From Legionella wadsworthii DSM 21896 = ATCC 33877 (lineage in GTDB: Bacteria; Pseudomonadota; Gammaproteobacteria; Legionellales; Legionellaceae), in contig NZ_KL370760.1 of the NCBI RefSeq assembly GCF_000701265.1, forward strand, positions 181,921-245,920: DNA of 64,000 nt, in the 5' to 3' direction. The position numbers and the translations under genes were made by a program. This document shows positions 18,329 to 26,214 of this stretch, one piece after another. Within the stretch, counting starts at the first letter, position 1; every line of letters begins with the position of its first letter. The notes beneath the pieces are model-generated. The model had not been told where the DNA came from and did not search any database. It was given only the letters and a program-made list of their open reading frames with translations.

Positions 18329-18423
18329 GCATAGCCTGAATGCAACGTAGTGAAATCCGGGATTTCTGAATATCAATGAATGGCAAAATCCTGGGTTGCG
18401 CGACGCTGCGTCAAGGCTACGCG
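18329..18423. repeat. Large imperfect palindromic element between purE and engB
   Basis: Two arms of about 37 bases can pair imperfectly across a short AT-rich loop: GCATAGCCTGAATGCAACG onwards, and AAATCCTGGGTTGCGCGACG to AAGGCTACGC. The element lies between the convergent purE and engB ends. Its right arm contains the engB stop codon (TAG within GCGTAG on the minus strand), so it touches the gene end. It may act as a bidirectional transcript terminator or stabiliser. It differs in sequence from the CCCGC/GCGGG family. Confidence 0.65.
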
Positions 18424-19019
18424 AGATCAAACCATTGATTTAATAAAGCAATCAACTCCCCAACGCCATCTTTTTTCAAGGAAGAAAACGATTGCACCGT
18501 AATTAAATGTTCGCTCAGCTCATAAAATTTCCGTACTTTGAATAAAGTATTTTTTACTTCACTGCGGCTTAACTTATCGGACTTAGTTAATAAAATATGT
18601 ACTGGAAGTTCGCGATCTAATGCCCAATCGATCATCATTAAATCTAAATCTTTTAAAGGATGGCGTATATCCATCAACAAAATTAAACCTTTTAAGCTTT
18701 TTCTGACTTCAAGGTAATGAGCTAAGTTTTTTTGCCATTCCAATTTGATATTTAAAGACACTTTGGCATAACCATAGCCGGGTAAATCCACAAGACGTCG
18801 GGTTTCATCGAGTGAAAATAAATTAATCAATTGGGTACGCCCCGGAGTTTTACTGGTCCGGGCTAAATTTTTAATGCCCGTAAGGCAATTTAAAGCACTT
18901 GATTTTCCTGCATTGGAACGGCCAGCAAAAGCAACTTCATATCCCAAATCATCAGGCAAATGAGAAACACGGGCAGCACTTTTTAGAAATACTGCTTTAG
19001 AATAAGGATTTTCCAGCAT
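18417..19019 (-). CDS. engB: Ribosome biogenesis GTP-binding protein
   Basis: EngB (YihA/YsxC) is an essential small GTPase that assists assembly of the large ribosomal subunit. The G1 loop GRSNAGKS is at residues 33-40. The G3 motif DLPGYGYA is near residue 78 and the G4 motif TKSD near residue 145, with the G5 region around QSFSS. At 200 residues it has the family length. It is transcribed away from the cytochrome gene, and its stop codon lies inside a palindromic element. Confidence 0.95.
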   Translation of the reverse strand: MLENPYSKAVFLKSAARVSHLPDDLGYEVAFAGRSNAGKSSALNCLTGIKNLARTSKTPGRTQLINLFSLDETRRLVDLPGYGYAKVSLNIKLEWQKNLAHYLEVRKSLKGLILLMDIRHPLKDLDLMMIDWALDRELPVHILLTKSDKLSRSEVKNTLFKVRKFYELSEHLITVQSFSSLKKDGVGELIALLNQWFDLA

Positions 19020-19088
19020 AAAATTATATAATTTTGGGATTCAACCCAGGCAGTGTACCATTACTTTGTCAATTATTATGAGAGATCG

Positions 19089-19688
19089 ATGAAAAAATTT
19101 GTACTTACTTTGGTGACATTTCTTTCAGTTGTCCTTATTGCTCCAAAAGTCATTGCATCTGAACCAAATAAAACGGCTGTGTGCACTGCATGCCATGGTG
19201 AGCAAGGCAATAGTACAAATCCTCAATGGCCTAATATTGCCGGCCAACATCCCAAATATTTCATGAAGCAATTGAAGGACATGAAAAACCCTGCATTACG
19301 GGATGTGCCTGTAATGAGCGCCCTGGTAGCCGCTATGAACGAGAAGGATATGGGTGACTTGGCAGCATATTATGCTAAAATGCCTCTTGCCCAAGGAAGT
19401 ACGCCTGAAAAATTTCTCAAGCGTGGAGAACAAATCTATCGTGGAGGAGATTTTGAAAAAAGGATCACTGCATGCATTGCTTGCCATGGTCCTAAAGGAA
19501 CTGGCAATAGCCAGGCAGGTTTTCCGGTACTTTCTGGTCAGCACGCCGCTTATACTGTTTTGCAATTAAATGCATTCAAAGAAGGTATAAGGAAAAATGA
19601 TTTAAATCATATTATGCAAGACATTAGCAGTAGAATGAGTCAAGATGATATGGAAGCAGTGGCACATTATATCGAAGGGTTACATTAG
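19089..19688 (+). CDS. Cytochrome c4, periplasmic dihaem electron carrier
   Basis: A signal peptide (MKKFVLTLVTFLSVVLIAPKVIAS) precedes two similar haem domains. The haem-binding CTACH is at residues 32-36 and CIACH at 129-133, giving a 199-residue dihaem c4-type cytochrome. Methionines in each half (around MSALVAAM and SSRMSQ) can serve as axial ligands. C4 cytochromes carry electrons from the bc1 complex to terminal oxidases. The start at 19089 was chosen because the twelve residues added by an upstream ATG would precede the signal peptide, and GAGAG lies before this ATG. A dsbA-like gene follows by 11 bp. Confidence 0.92.
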   Translation: MKKFVLTLVTFLSVVLIAPKVIASEPNKTAVCTACHGEQGNSTNPQWPNIAGQHPKYFMKQLKDMKNPALRDVPVMSALVAAMNEKDMGDLAAYYAKMPLAQGSTPEKFLKRGEQIYRGGDFEKRITACIACHGPKGTGNSQAGFPVLSGQHAAYTVLQLNAFKEGIRKNDLNHIMQDISSRMSQDDMEAVAHYIEGLH

Positions 19689-19699
19689 GAATTTAAATT

Positions 19700-20314
19700 A
19701 TGCTAAAAAAATTAATCGCAGTATTCTTTCTTTTTCCCACTCTGGCTTTAGCCGCTTCATTTGTTGAAGGTAAAGATTATCAAATTGTTTCGAATCCAAG
19801 CACAACCAATAACAAAAATAAAGCGCCTTTGGTTGAAGAATTTTTCAGCTATGGATGCCCTTGGTGTTACAAATTAGAGGGACAATTGGACACCTGGGTT
19901 GGCAAAATGGGAAACAACATTCAATTTGAACGCATCCCTGTGGTATTTAAACCTTCCTGGGAACTCTATGCAAAGGCATATTATACTGCAAAGACGCTTG
20001 CGCTTTCTGACAAAATGGACTCCTTGCTTTTTAAAGCCATACAGATAGAAAGAAAGCCTCTTGATTCAAAACAAGCCATGATTAACTTCTTTATTTCCCA
20101 AGGTGTGGATAAAGAGATTGCCAAGAGTGCATTTGAAAACTCCCCTGCCATTGATATGCGCGTGCAAAATGGCTTAAGCCTCATGGGTTCTTATCAAATT
20201 AACGCTGTTCCGGCTTTTGTAGTCAATAATAAGTATAAAACCGATTTACAAATGGCAGGGTCTCCAGACCGTTTATTTGAAATATTAAACTTCCTCGCTC
20301 GAAAATCCGCCTAA
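19700..20314 (+). CDS. dsbA: Thiol:disulfide interchange protein, DsbA family
   Basis: This periplasmic oxidoreductase introduces or shuffles disulfides in secreted proteins. The signal peptide is MLKKLIAVFFLFPTLALAA. The thioredoxin active site is CPWC at Cys53-Cys56, where E. coli DsbA has CPHC. The cis-Pro loop AVPAFVV is near residues 171-177. At 204 residues the length fits DsbA. CPWC should shift the redox behaviour compared with CPHC. It is 11 bp after the cytochrome c4 gene, a common pairing since both proteins act in the periplasm. Confidence 0.9.
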   Translation: MLKKLIAVFFLFPTLALAASFVEGKDYQIVSNPSTTNNKNKAPLVEEFFSYGCPWCYKLEGQLDTWVGKMGNNIQFERIPVVFKPSWELYAKAYYTAKTLALSDKMDSLLFKAIQIERKPLDSKQAMINFFISQGVDKEIAKSAFENSPAIDMRVQNGLSLMGSYQINAVPAFVVNNKYKTDLQMAGSPDRLFEILNFLARKSA

Positions 20315-20323
20315 ATTCACTCA

Positions 20324-20343
20324 GGTTGGGCCAAGGCCCAACC
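20324..20343 (+). terminator. Hairpin after dsbA
   Basis: GGTTGGGC and GCCCAACC form an 8-bp perfect stem around a CAAG loop, ten bases after the dsbA stop. The T-rich tail is poor, so it may stabilise the 3' end rather than act as an efficient intrinsic terminator. Confidence 0.55.
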
Positions 20344-20430
20344 CATACTTATGAAAACAAGACATATTTAATATTTTTGCTAATGAGAGATTAGTTACGA
20401 TTCTAGAGCTCATTCCACAAATCCCTGTCC

Positions 20431-20512
20431 TTCCCGCACAGGCGGGAACCGACCATTTCAGTTACGCCATCACTTTGCTTGAGGGATAGATTCCCGCCTG
20501 CGCGGGAATGAC
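20431..20512 (+). repeat. Bipartite palindromic repeat, copy 2
   Basis: Hairpins CCCGCACAGGCGGG and CCCGCCTGCGCGGG flank the conserved centre GTTACGCCATCACTTTGCTT. The orientation is opposite to the copy at 1323. Confidence 0.85.
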
Positions 20513-20629
20513 AAAAATGGGGATTGCAAATCTAGAAGGTAAATGCATTGTACCTATGAAAACAAGAGATGCTTTAATTTCTGGATAATGAACGATGAGT
20601 TACGATTCTATAACTCCTTCCACCCCTTT

Positions 20630-20705
20630 CATCCCGGGAAAACCATCCATGCAGTTACTCCATCACTTTGCTTGAGGGTTAGATTCCCGCCTGCGCGGGA
20701 ATGAC
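20630..20705 (+). repeat. Bipartite palindromic repeat, copy 3
   Basis: The right hairpin CCCGCCTGCGCGGG and the centre are intact. The left hairpin has collapsed to CATCCCGGGAA by an internal deletion of about ten bases. Confidence 0.8.
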
Positions 20706-20823
20706 AAAAATGGGGATTGCAAATCTAGAAGGTAAATGCATTGTACCTATGAAAACAAGAGATGCTTTAATTTCTGGATAATGAACGATGAGTTACGATT
20801 CTATAGCTCCTTCCACCCCCTTT

Positions 20824-20909
20824 CATTCCCGCGCAGGCGGGAAAACCATCCATGCAGTTACTCCATCACTTTGCTTGAGGGATAGATTCCCGCCCTGCGT
20901 GGGGATGAC
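20824..20909 (+). repeat. Bipartite palindromic repeat, copy 4
   Basis: The left hairpin CCCGCGCAGGCGGG is intact. The right one has drifted to CCCGCCCTGCGTGGGG. The centre matches the other copies. Confidence 0.8.
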
Positions 20910-20952
20910 AAAAATAGGGATTGAAAATCTAGAAGGTAAAATGCATCTTCCA

Positions 20953-21888
20953 TTACACTACCATCTGCATGCTTTCTAGTTTTTTCGGATAAACCATTTC
21001 TTTGTCCGTGGGAAAATTTTGCGTTTCTGCAAGTAATTCCTTAAGGCAATCTAATGTTTGCTTTAATGCTTTTGCAAGAGGACTTGATACAAAGGAACTT
21101 AAAAAAGGGCTACTTACTTTATAACAATCATTGGCCTTGTCTAAAAGTGGCATGATATCTTTTTCGATGTCCTTTAACTCATCCGCACTTCTTGTCAGGA
21201 GCAATTTCTCATACAGAATTTTATATTCTTCTTTTAAGGCACCCTCTTTACCTAAATCTGAATTTTGTTCGCTAAAAAAATTGGAACGGCTCGGAGGATG
21301 AACAATTTGTAAATAATGATTCAAGCACTCCTCCAGTTTAGGTTTGAGTCTATTAAGTTGCGCTGCAATGTATATTTGATTGGTAATTAGGGTAAATGGC
21401 TGCTCAATGTTCTCTTTTGCCAGCGATGAGACTTCTAAATAGGAAACGCCCAGTTGCTTAGCCCATTCTTTTGCTTCGAGCAGGGAAATATCTCTGCGTT
21501 TATCCAAATCTGCTTTACAACCCACAAGTATCATGGGAATATTTTTTTTAACTTCCCTTAGCCGGCCGATGTGTCCCTTGGTATCGATAAAGGATTTTCT
21601 GTTGGTTAGATCAAAACAGATCAAAGCCCCATCGACACTTCGAAAATAGGAAGAGACTATTTTTAGTAATTTGGGGGAGCCTGAAGCATCCCAAATCCGC
21701 AATTGGATGATTTTATTAAAAACTTTAAGCTTTTTTATTCCCTGATCTACGCCCATTGTGTCCATGTATTCATCAGAGATGTAAAACTGGCCACCACAAT
21801 AGGTAAGCAACAATCTCGATTTTCCAACAAAATTATTACCCAGCAGGATGATTTTGAAATGCTCATTGAATTCTTGCTTCTGTTCCAT
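20953..21888 (-). CDS. Rab/Ras-like small GTPase with C-terminal extension, candidate effector
   Basis: The first ~170 residues have a eukaryotic Rab/Ras-type G domain. G1 is GNNFVGKS at residues 17-24 with Lys23. The switch I Thr lies in DTMGVD. G3 is WDASGSP, where Rabs have WDTAGQE. G4 is GCKADL, where NKxD is usual, and G5 is EVSSLAKE. Thus the catalytic Gln is Ser71 and the base-reading Asn is Cys124. About 140 helical residues follow, with no prenylation cysteines. The start is set by AAGGAGG upstream of an ATG that begins MEQKQEF. Legionella species are known to carry host-derived Rab-like genes, so Dot/Icm export is likely but unproven. Confidence 0.85.
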   Translation of the reverse strand: MEQKQEFNEHFKIILLGNNFVGKSRLLLTYCGGQFYISDEYMDTMGVDQGIKKLKVFNKIIQLRIWDASGSPKLLKIVSSYFRSVDGALICFDLTNRKSFIDTKGHIGRLREVKKNIPMILVGCKADLDKRRDISLLEAKEWAKQLGVSYLEVSSLAKENIEQPFTLITNQIYIAAQLNRLKPKLEECLNHYLQIVHPPSRSNFFSEQNSDLGKEGALKEEYKILYEKLLLTRSADELKDIEKDIMPLLDKANDCYKVSSPFLSSFVSSPLAKALKQTLDCLKELLAETQNFPTDKEMVYPKKLESMQMVV

Positions 21889-22043
21889 GCGATATACTCC
21901 TCCTTGAATCAATCTGAACAAATAATAACAAATAAATCATGACGATTTAAGCTTTTTTTGATCTAAAGAGTCATTTTTTAACCGTGAGGAGCCCTGGGAA
22001 GAATACAAAGATGACAATAATACGACGGCTTAATTAAGGATTG

Positions 22044-23342
22044 TTATATTCCCTTACCGGGATTTTCCAAACTTAATATTCCAGTGTTAAAATCATAAGC
22101 AAAAATTTCTGCATAGCGCCCCCAATCAATCATGGTCCGCAAAACCCGGTCTGCTTCTTTTTCACTTAAATAATCTTCGAGTTTACTTAAAAATCGTTCT
22201 TCAGACACCCGATGACCTACCTTTTCATCTAAAATGCGACGGATGTAACGCGCCAGGGGTACTTTCTCCAATAATCTTTGCGCAAACAATTGTTTCCGTT
22301 CCTGGAGATCTGCCTCTGCAAATTGCTTTCCTAAATCGCTTAATTGAATATCTCCTGCAGAAACCTTGGCAAAGCCCAATATTTCAAGAGTTTCAAGTAT
22401 CGGGAACAAGTCATCAATATTCATCATGAGCTCATCAGCAAGTTCAGGAAGATCAATTCGTTCTTCAAAAGAAGTCATAGTCTCAATCAAACCGGTAAGC
22501 TCTGAAGGTTCTACATCAGGCAATCGATAGCCTAAACCGATTTGACGCTCTCTTTGTGCCCGTTTGGCCTTCTCTTTAGGCCCAGTGGTCATCAATGTAT
22601 AAATTTTATCCACCAATGCCCTGAATTCAGGAGATTCTGGATCGCGTGGTTGGGGTAGAGTAACCGGTAATTCTGCCCGAATATAGCCAGGATCATTTCC
22701 AAAAATAACAATTCGGTCAGCCAGATTCGCTGCTTCTTCAATATTATGAGTAACCAACAAAATACCGTTCGTATTTGTTTTCTTTTCTTTCCATAATTCT
22801 AATAAGTCGGATTTCAGGTTTTCTGCGGTTAGTACATCCAGTGCGGAAAACGGCTCATCCATCAATAAAACATCCGGGTTGATCACCAATGCTCTGGCAA
22901 AGCCAACGCGCTGTCGCATTCCCCCAGAAAGTTCTTTTGGGAATGCCGATTCAAAACCATCAAGACCAATAATATCAATTGCTTCAATTGCCCGGTGCCT
23001 GCGCTCATCACGGCTCACCCCTTGAGCTTCGAGCCCAAGTTCTACATTTTCTAAAACGGTAAGCCAGGGCATCAAGGCAAAGGATTGAAAAACCATGGCA
23101 ATACCATCTACGGGGCGATTAACCGGTTTGCCTCGATAAGTTACTGTTCCACTTGTGGGCGCTATAAGACCGGCAATAATACGCAATAAGGTAGATTTTC
23201 CGGAGCCAGATTTACCTAACAAAGCCACGATTTCACCTTCTTGCAACTTGAAATTGACATCCTCAAGTACCAGTAAGTCTTGTTCGGCGGCTTTTTTAAA
23301 TGATTTGCATAAGCCTTCTATAGCAATAATGGTTTCAGACAT
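22044..23342 (-). CDS. ABC transporter ATPase, NitT/TauT type with AAA-associated C-terminal domain
   Basis: This cytoplasmic ATPase drives an importer of the nitrate/sulfonate/bicarbonate class. The Walker A motif GKSGSGKST is near residues 43-51, the signature LSGGMRQR near 143-150, and Walker B LLMDEPFSALD near 164-174; THNIEEA follows. After residue ~270 there is an extra ~160-residue region with winged-helix-like repeats of acidic helices (ELADELMMNIDDLFPILETL), matching the AAA-associated domain found on some transporters of this class. It ends the two-gene operon with the permease; the gap is eight bases. No substrate-binding protein is nearby. Confidence 0.88.
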   Translation of the reverse strand: MSETIIAIEGLCKSFKKAAEQDLLVLEDVNFKLQEGEIVALLGKSGSGKSTLLRIIAGLIAPTSGTVTYRGKPVNRPVDGIAMVFQSFALMPWLTVLENVELGLEAQGVSRDERRHRAIEAIDIIGLDGFESAFPKELSGGMRQRVGFARALVINPDVLLMDEPFSALDVLTAENLKSDLLELWKEKKTNTNGILLVTHNIEEAANLADRIVIFGNDPGYIRAELPVTLPQPRDPESPEFRALVDKIYTLMTTGPKEKAKRAQRERQIGLGYRLPDVEPSELTGLIETMTSFEERIDLPELADELMMNIDDLFPILETLEILGFAKVSAGDIQLSDLGKQFAEADLQERKQLFAQRLLEKVPLARYIRRILDEKVGHRVSEERFLSKLEDYLSEKEADRVLRTMIDWGRYAEIFAYDFNTGILSLENPGKGI

Positions 23343-23350
23343 AAGTATCT

Positions 23351-25090
23351 TTAATTAAAGTTAAAACGTTCTTCCGCTAAACGGTAAAGCGGACGCCAAA
23401 TCAAATGGTTAAAGGTAAGCACATACAAACACATCATGGCCGTGCCCAACGCAATCTTTGGAAAATCACCTGTTGCAGTACTGGCTTGAATGTACTCGCC
23501 CAAACCGGTAGCCCTCAAGGTGGTGCTACCCCAACTCACAAATTCGGCAACAATACTGGCATTCCATGCTCCCCCTGCTGCGGTTATCGCCCCAGTGATA
23601 TAAAAGGGGAATATTCCTGGTAACGCCAGTCTTTTCCACCAAATCCATCCTTTGAGGCCAAAATTATCGGCTGCTAAATAGAGCTCTCGTGGAATAGTCG
23701 ATGCGCCTGCAATCACATTGAATAAAATATACCATTGGGTTCCAAGAATCATGAGCGGCGTCACCCATATTTCTACATTTAAATGAAACGCAACAATGGC
23801 TATGACAAATAAAGGATAAAACAAATTTGCCGGAAACGCTGCCACAAATTGTATTATAGGTTGTATTTTTTGAGCAATTCTGGGCCGCAAACCAATCCAG
23901 ACCCCCACCGGAATCCATACCAAAGAGCTTAAGACAATCATACAAAGTACCCGTGTACCCGTTGCGGCGCCCAGTAGGAACACATGCAAGATATCGCTCA
24001 CTTTTAATTCAGCCAGAATAAAGCGCAATAAAAACCAAGCCCCAGAACCCACACAAGTGAGCACCAAAAGATTCCAAAACCGATCAATTATCTTTTGTTT
24101 TTTAAAATTGACTTCTTTGATTGTCTTATTTTCATTAATTCTTAACCAGCGTGCATTAATGAAATGATCTTTAAAAATCTTCAGAATTTCAGCGAATTGC
24201 TTCATTAACCGGCTCCCGCGCATCCAATCCACCAACCAAGATTGGTATTCCACCCCATCCGGCGAGGGCTCAGTTTTAAACTTTTCAGACCATGCAATGA
24301 GAGGCCGAAAAAAGATTTGATCATATAAAAAAATGACCACAACCATGGTCACAATGGCGTAGCCTACTGCATGTAAATCGCGTTGCTGGATGGCTAACGC
24401 AATATAGGAACCTACCCCAGGCAAGCGGATGTTTTGATGCGCTACAGATATTGCTTCGGATAAAACCACAAAGAACCAGCTTGCGGACATGGAAACCATC
24501 ATATTCCATAACAGGCTGGACATGGAAAAAGGAACTTCAAGTTTCCAAAAACGCTGCCAGGCGGAGAGTCGGAACATTGAAGATACTTCTTGTAAATCAT
24601 GGGGTAATGTTTTCAAAGATTGATAAAAACCAAAAGTCATATTCCACACTTGTGCACAAAAAATTGCAAAAATGGACGCACATTCAGGTCCTAATAAACT
24701 ATTGGGGAATAAACGGATAAAGGCCGTAACGGTAATAGATAAAAAACTTAATACGGGTATGGATTGCAAAATATCAATCGCCGGAATAATAATTTGCTCC
24801 GCACGGCGGTTTTTTGCTGCCCAAAGTCCTACAGCAAATGTAAATAGAATAGAAAAAAAGAGCGCAATAAACATGCGAAGTACCGTTCGGAGCGCATAAA
24901 AAGGCAGATTGGCAGGATCTAAAGAGATGGGGATCTGCTCTCCTAACTGATAAGGAGTAGCCATTTGCGAGCCTGCCCAGCCCAAAAAAAACAGGATTGA
25001 AAAAACAAGTACCAGAAGCAATAAATCCCAACGATTGACATATCGGCCAAATCTATCAGGATTAGCAAAGTAGAACCGACTTTCGCGCAC
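23351..25090 (-). CDS. ABC transporter permease, fused double-length NitT/TauT type
   Basis: This inner-membrane protein of 579 residues holds two binding-protein-dependent permease domains in tandem. The first spans roughly residues 60-265, the second about 355-575. They are joined by a charged cytoplasmic linker around residues 275-335. Each half has several hydrophobic helices and an EAA-type loop (one reads ELYLAADNFGLKGWIWWKRLALPG). A single chain could therefore form the whole channel. The start is a GTG with AAGGAGG four bases upstream. It is transcribed with the ATPase gene. The substrate is unknown. Confidence 0.87.
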   Translation of the reverse strand: MRESRFYFANPDRFGRYVNRWDLLLLVLVFSILFFLGWAGSQMATPYQLGEQIPISLDPANLPFYALRTVLRMFIALFFSILFTFAVGLWAAKNRRAEQIIIPAIDILQSIPVLSFLSITVTAFIRLFPNSLLGPECASIFAIFCAQVWNMTFGFYQSLKTLPHDLQEVSSMFRLSAWQRFWKLEVPFSMSSLLWNMMVSMSASWFFVVLSEAISVAHQNIRLPGVGSYIALAIQQRDLHAVGYAIVTMVVVIFLYDQIFFRPLIAWSEKFKTEPSPDGVEYQSWLVDWMRGSRLMKQFAEILKIFKDHFINARWLRINENKTIKEVNFKKQKIIDRFWNLLVLTCVGSGAWFLLRFILAELKVSDILHVFLLGAATGTRVLCMIVLSSLVWIPVGVWIGLRPRIAQKIQPIIQFVAAFPANLFYPLFVIAIVAFHLNVEIWVTPLMILGTQWYILFNVIAGASTIPRELYLAADNFGLKGWIWWKRLALPGIFPFYITGAITAAGGAWNASIVAEFVSWGSTTLRATGLGEYIQASTATGDFPKIALGTAMMCLYVLTFNHLIWRPLYRLAEERFNFN

Positions 25091-25399
25091 ATTGCCTCCT
25101 TAATCTTTTTTGTCGACAGCTAAAAACTCTCTGCAACGAGAAATCACGCAGTAAAATTTAAAAGTAGATCAATTATGAAAAAAAGTCCGCTTCCGAAACT
25201 ATCTAGCAATTGCAATTAATATTAGAGTACCTTCAGCTGCTTTTTTTTGAATTATAAAATACCATAAAGATGCTTCAATCGATAGATTTAAAGCGGGCGA
25301 ATATGATGCGCGTCTTAATGAAAAAAAGCAATTGTAAACGAATAAAATTCTTAAATTGAAAATTATCTGTGCCCTCTTTTAAATATTTTTGATTAATTA
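25091..25399. other. Intergenic region between the permease gene and the sRNA locus
   Basis: This is AT-rich sequence that should hold the leftward promoter of the ABC operon. Two very short ATG-initiated frames of 14 and 18 codons are present on the plus strand without support. Nothing else is recognised. Confidence 0.4.
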
Positions 25400-25430
25400 T
25401 TGAACTTTTTAATCCGTCTTGGTGTCTAAT
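25400..25430 (+). promoter_or_regulatory. Candidate promoter of the small RNA
   Basis: TTGAAC and TCTAAT are separated by 19 bases. A start about seven bases after the -10 box would fall at 25437, the first base of the first hairpin. The spacing is longer than ideal. Confidence 0.35.
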
Positions 25431-25436
25431 CTAATG

Positions 25437-25544
25437 AGCATTTCCCCCGAATGCTTAGCTCCGCTTTACCCCCTCTTAAGCGGGGCAGTGTTTGGATTTA
25501 TGTCCAAACATCGATTTGCCCCGGCAGCCGCCGGGGATTTTTTT
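25437..25544 (+). ncRNA. Probable small RNA with C-rich loops and intrinsic terminator
   Basis: Four hairpins follow one another. The first is AGCATT/AATGCT with loop TCCCCCG. The second is GCTCCGCTT/AAGCGGGGC with loop TACCCCCTCTT. The third is TGTTTGGA/TCCAAACA, an 8-bp perfect stem. The fourth is CCCCGGC/GCCGGGG followed by seven T residues, a strong intrinsic terminator. The C-rich loops contain CCCCCT, which can pair with purine-rich ribosome binding sites, as proposed for CUCCUCCC-loop sRNAs of other proteobacteria. It is not 6S, tmRNA or SRP RNA by inspection. It lies 62 bp upstream of the IcmL-like gene on the same strand but ends in its own terminator. Confidence 0.65.
25519..25544 (+). 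terminator. Strong Rho-independent terminator
   Basis: The 7-bp GC stem CCCCGGC/GCCGGGG has a four-base loop AGCC. It is followed by A and seven T residues. Confidence 0.9.
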
Positions 25545-25605
25545 ATGTCTATTGAATGAGTTACACTATACAATCAATTATGGATTCAATTGGAATGTAT
25601 GCAAA

Positions 25606-26214
25606 ATGAATAAAAAAATAGTTTTTTTCTTATTAGCAATGGTTTTACAAATAAGTTACGCACAATCGGAGCCAGCACAATTATCCGTGTGGGTCAATGA
25701 AGCCATCGTTGCAACCTATACGTTTAGCTATAAAAATTATCTCGAAGATCAGAAGAAAATAGCGAAATATTTCACTGCTGAAGCCTGGATATCTTATACC
25801 AACGCATTAAATGCTTCCAAAATTCCCGATGAAGTACAAAAAAATCTTTATGAGGTAAGTTCCGTTGCGACAACTCCTCCTGTAATCACGAATGTAGACC
25901 CAACCCATTGGAAAGCCTCTATGGATTTATTGGTCGCGTATCGAAATCCACAATATCAACAAAAACAGCATTTAAAAGTGACGATTAATTTTATGGTCGC
26001 ACCATCAGGACAAGGAGTACGAGGTTATAGTATTACCAGTTTGCAATCGCTTGTTATCAAACAACCTTGTAAATGTGATATTGATGAGGAAACAGTACCC
26101 AATCCACCGGCTCCTTCGACTAGTACCCCTGCTTCAAACACACCTTCAACAAGTGCTCCCCCCGCAAAAACAGGACCTGCGAACCCACCTAGCCCAAGTA
26201 ACGCCAAGCCATAA
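25606..26214 (+). CDS. DotI/IcmL-like periplasmic protein with Pro-rich tail
   Basis: A signal peptide (MNKKIVFFLLAMVLQISYAQ) leads into an IcmL/DotI-type domain. Family-like features include VWVNEAIVATYTFSYKNY, KIAKYFTAEAWISYTNAL, and VTINFMVAP followed by LVIKQPCK near residue 165. DotI and IcmL are inner-membrane Dot/Icm core components with one N-terminal helix. This protein has a cleavable-looking signal and no long N-terminal cytoplasmic part, so it is an IcmL-like paralogue rather than IcmL itself. The last ~35 residues are Pro/Ser/Thr-rich and low complexity. The start was placed at the signal peptide; its ribosome binding site is weak. It overlaps the convergent DUF3592 gene by 26 bases. 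Confidence 0.8.
   Translation: MNKKIVFFLLAMVLQISYAQSEPAQLSVWVNEAIVATYTFSYKNYLEDQKKIAKYFTAEAWISYTNALNASKIPDEVQKNLYEVSSVATTPPVITNVDPTHWKASMDLLVAYRNPQYQQKQHLKVTINFMVAPSGQGVRGYSITSLQSLVIKQPCKCDIDEETVPNPPAPSTSTPASNTPSTSAPPAKTGPANPPSPSNAKP

Larger units (their letters stand above)
20350..20945. repeat. Tandem triplicate of a ~195-bp unit containing palindromic repeats
   Basis: Three direct repeats begin with TATGAAAACAAGA-like sequence at 20350, 20555 and 20748, so the spacings are 205 and 193 bp. Copies two and three are nearly identical over their whole length; copy one is more diverged in its first part. Each ends with AAATCTAGAAGGTAAA. Within each lies one bipartite palindromic unit of the family also seen at 1323. 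The region has no gene. It separates dsbA from the Rab-like gene. Confidence 0.9.

Noticed and set aside
20350..20945. Regular direct repeats as a CRISPR array
   Set aside because: The units are about 195 bp, near-identical throughout and only three in number, with no short repeat/spacer pattern and no cas genes.
25174..25336. Very short plus-strand ORFs (14 and 18 codons)
   Set aside because: They have no ribosome binding site or protein character, and lie in AT-rich sequence.
25437..25544. 6S RNA, SRP RNA or RsmY/Z-type RNA
   Set aside because: It lacks the SRP GGAAGCAGCC region, the long 6S bubble, and repeated GGA motifs exposed in loops.
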